From assembly GCA_030425925.1 (NCBI GenBank), contig JAUHZO010000003.1:124001-188000 (forward strand): a DNA stretch of 64,000 nucleotides, written 5' to 3'. The notes beneath the pieces are model-generated. The model did no database searches. It worked only from the letters and a program-made list of their open reading frames with translations, and was not told the origin of the DNA. This document shows, piece after piece, positions 62,566 through 64,000 of this stretch; the stretch's first letter is position 1; each line of letters begins with the position of its first letter. A program made the translations under genes and the position numbers. Source of the DNA: Alphaproteobacteria bacterium. GTDB taxonomy: Bacteria > Pseudomonadota > Alphaproteobacteria > Rhodobacterales > Rhodobacteraceae.

Positions 62566-62758
62566 GATAACACCACTCTTCCTCTGCGGCATCCTGTTTC
62601 TATACGGGTGCCTTTTTCGCTCTGCCGATTGGATAGCAGATTTGTCTAATCTTCGCCACAGTTAAATTTGTCTGCCCCCCTGCATCAGGCGTTCATACAG
62701 GGGGAAAAACCGGGTTCCCGCATCGAATCGGGCGGAAATGTGTCAGTTTTGCCACAGT
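62566..62758 (-). promoter_or_regulatory. Upstream region of the surface protein operon
   Basis: A 193-base leader/promoter region, more AT-rich than its surroundings. Read leftward it has the direct repeats AACTGTGGC (62751-62759 and 62655-62663) and AGACAAAT (62666-62673 and 62640-62647), plus the hairpin CCCCCTG...CAGGGGG (62675-62703). These look like regulator sites or a leader structure; no specific regulator is named. Confidence 0.4.
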
Positions 62759-63865
62759 TCAGAACGTGATGACGCGGTGCTCCTGCGCGGCCACCTGCGC
62801 GGCGAGTCCCATGCGCACCGCCCAGGCCCCGTCCGCCAGGCTGACGTCCGGGCTGCCGCCAGAGCGCACGATCTCGAGAAAGCGCTGGTGCTGGTAGAAG
62901 GTCGATCCGTTGTGGTCGCCGGCATCCAGCAAGGCGGGCTCGACAGGGATGTCCACGGCCTGCGGCCCCTTGGGATGGCGCGGGCTGGCGATGACCTGCG
63001 GCACCGGCGCCGTCCCCAGATGGGTGGGCCAGAACCGGTGCGGACCGGGCACCAGCGCCTCGATCTTGCCCTTGGGCCCCACCGCCGACAGCTCTTCCTG
63101 GTAGCGCGCACCTTCGGCATACATGCACAGCTCCAGCATGGCCCGCGCGCCCGAGGCAAAATCGACGACGACATAGGCACTGTCCCAGATGTCGGGCACC
63201 TCGCCGTCATAGGATTCGTCGAGATGATTCACCTCCTGCCCCGCGCTGGCGCTGATGCGCACCGGGTCGGAGTTCAGCACCAGCCGCATCAGGTCGAAGA
63301 AATGGCAGCATTTCTCCACCAGCGTCCCGCCGGTATTGCGGTTGAACCGGTTCCAGTCGCCGATCTTGTTCAGAAAGGGGAACCGGTGCTCGCGGATTGT
63401 GAACATGGTGGGCCCGCCGGTGACGCGCTGCAGCTCGTCCAGAAAGGTCGCGATGGGCGGCATGTAGCGGTATTCCATCGCCACCCAGATCGGCGCGGGA
63501 TAGGCTTTGCCCATCTCCAGGATACGGGCATCGTCGGCCGGATCGGTGAACAGCGGCTTTTCCATCAGCAGCGGCAGCGGGCGCGTGGCGGCGATTTCGG
63601 CCATCTGCGCGACATGGACATGGTTCGGACTGGCCACCAGCAGGCAATCGATATCCTGCGCCAGCAGGTCCGCCAGCGACGCGCAAAGCCGCGCATTGGG
63701 GGCGATCGCCTTGGCCGCGTTGGCCATGATCTCGTTGGGCTCATGGATCGCTCCGACCCGCGCCCCGGGCAGAAGCGCGATGTTGCGCAGGTGCTCCTGC
63801 CCCATCATGCCGCAGCCGACCACTCCGTATGTGACGATATCCTGTGCCACGCGTTTATCCTTCAT
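62759..63865 (-). CDS. Gfo/Idh/MocA-family oxidoreductase
   Basis: A 368-residue NAD(P)-dependent sugar dehydrogenase-type protein: the Rossmann motif TYGVVGCGMMGQEHLRNIAL near residue 14, the cofactor-site PLPLLMEKPLFTDP (E-K-P), and the middle NTGGTLVEKCCHFFDLMRLV with a His near the substrate site. The specific sugar or inositol is not deducible. Its start overlaps the stop of the upstream gene (ATGA). Confidence 0.92.
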   Translation of the reverse strand: MKDKRVAQDIVTYGVVGCGMMGQEHLRNIALLPGARVGAIHEPNEIMANAAKAIAPNARLCASLADLLAQDIDCLLVASPNHVHVAQMAEIAATRPLPLLMEKPLFTDPADDARILEMGKAYPAPIWVAMEYRYMPPIATFLDELQRVTGGPTMFTIREHRFPFLNKIGDWNRFNRNTGGTLVEKCCHFFDLMRLVLNSDPVRISASAGQEVNHLDESYDGEVPDIWDSAYVVVDFASGARAMLELCMYAEGARYQEELSAVGPKGKIEALVPGPHRFWPTHLGTAPVPQVIASPRHPKGPQAVDIPVEPALLDAGDHNGSTFYQHQRFLEIVRSGGSPDVSLADGAWAVRMGLAAQVAAQEHRVITF

Positions 63866-64000
63866 GTGATGCGCGCCACGTAGGCGGCGATTTTGGTGTT
63901 GATCCAGCTGGTGGAGACCTCGGCCCGGGCACCGTCCTGCGCCCAGCTCAGACGCGTGGCGGCAACGGTCGGCGTGCCCGGCGCAAGGCCAAAGGCGGCC
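63862..64000 (-). CDS. Probable UTRA-domain (GntR/HutC-type) regulator, C-terminal end
   Basis: Only the last 46 codons are inside the window: AAFGLAPGTPTVAATRLSWA, then QDGARAEVSTSWINTKIAAY and VARIT, ending at the TGA that overlaps the oxidoreductase start. LGLAPGTP and the E-x-S-x-S-W pattern are typical of the end of UTRA ligand-binding domains in GntR-family regulators. If correct, it would regulate the oxidoreductase operon. Confidence 0.45.
   Translation of the reverse strand, partial: AAFGLAPGTPTVAATRLSWAQDGARAEVSTSWINTKIAAYVARIT

Noticed and set aside
57103-62649. A 1848-codon open frame on the + strand opposite the surface protein
   Set aside because: It is the antisense of a repetitive, GC-rich gene; its translation is low-complexity Gly/His/Arg-rich sequence without family features, while the minus strand encodes clear Ig repeats with correct start, ribosome site and operon.
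62675-62703. CCCCCTG...CAGGGGG hairpin as terminator of the oxidoreductase gene
   Set aside because: Read leftward no T-run follows the stem, so I kept it as a leader or regulator structure rather than a terminator.
1-64000. CRISPR arrays, tRNA or rRNA genes, insertion sequences, prophage or integrase genes
   Set aside because: Scanned by eye; no direct-repeat/spacer pattern, cloverleaf with CCA end, transposase or phage gene was found. A covariance-model scan could still find a missed small RNA.

Overview
The window is a 64 kb stretch of high-GC bacterial chromosome. Gene content and order point to an alphaproteobacterium of the Rhodobacterales (Roseobacter-type): a COQ9-like gene divergent from rpsU, divergent hemE/hemC, a ruvC-ruvA-ruvB run, a DUF1127 protein, oxygen-dependent HemF, a YeeE-type sulfur transporter and a cupin resembling the DMSP lyase DddW. 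This placement is an inference; no rRNA is present. I see no tRNA, rRNA, insertion sequence, prophage or CRISPR array. Most genes are compact, with ATGA or GTGA overlaps, so the window is ordinary core chromosome with two accessory-like blocks.

Layout. 1-5.5 kb: glnD (3' part outside the window), an LpoA-like lipoprotein divergent from rsmI-yraN, then gshB and an esterase. 5.5-12 kb: comM, murJ, a phospholipase D-like protein, a rhomboid-fold protein lacking its catalytic residues, and trpS. 12-16.5 kb: a frameshifted SpoIIAA-like gene, an unknown gene, ruvB-ruvA-ruvC read leftward, and a DUF1127 protein. 16.5-25.9 kb: prmA, MATE and MFS transporters, a methyltransferase, the cupin, a YeeE transporter, an ABC-2 exporter, a DMT permease and a VOC protein. 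25.9-31.8 kb: hemE and hemC, two quinone oxidoreductases, the COQ9-like gene and rpsU. 31.9-42.7 kb: a DUF900 hydrolase, a D,D-carboxypeptidase with SPOR domain, a HAD hydrolase, clpS, an RsmC-like methyltransferase, an SDR with an altered active site, hemF, an RluE-like synthase, tadA, a Popeye-like protein and an RluB-like synthase.

42.7-50.6 kb is the first notable block. It runs on one strand: a small membrane protein, an XpaC-like protein, a 29-residue membrane peptide, a second XpaC-like protein, TelA, a DUF2927 lipoprotein, an SPFH-GYF protein, a PNPOx-like protein and a double zinc-ribbon membrane protein. One exported protein lies on the other strand. It looks like a membrane-associated stress module; its function is unknown.

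52.8-62.6 kb is the second block: a leftward type I secretion operon encoding a 1659-residue BapA-type surface protein made of about 13 Ig-like repeats, then a TolC-type lipoprotein, an ABC exporter with a cysteine-less C39-like domain, and an HlyD-type adaptor, closed by a hairpin terminator. Its repeat array shows an internal recombination scar and homogenised repeats. The window ends in a Gfo/Idh/MocA oxidoreductase and the tail of a probable GntR/UTRA regulator.

Two families of intergenic repeats recur, mostly between convergent genes: a TTCTTCTTGG...CAAAATACCCC element (three copies) and a 52-bp element built around an 18-bp palindrome (two copies, 51 of 52 bases identical).
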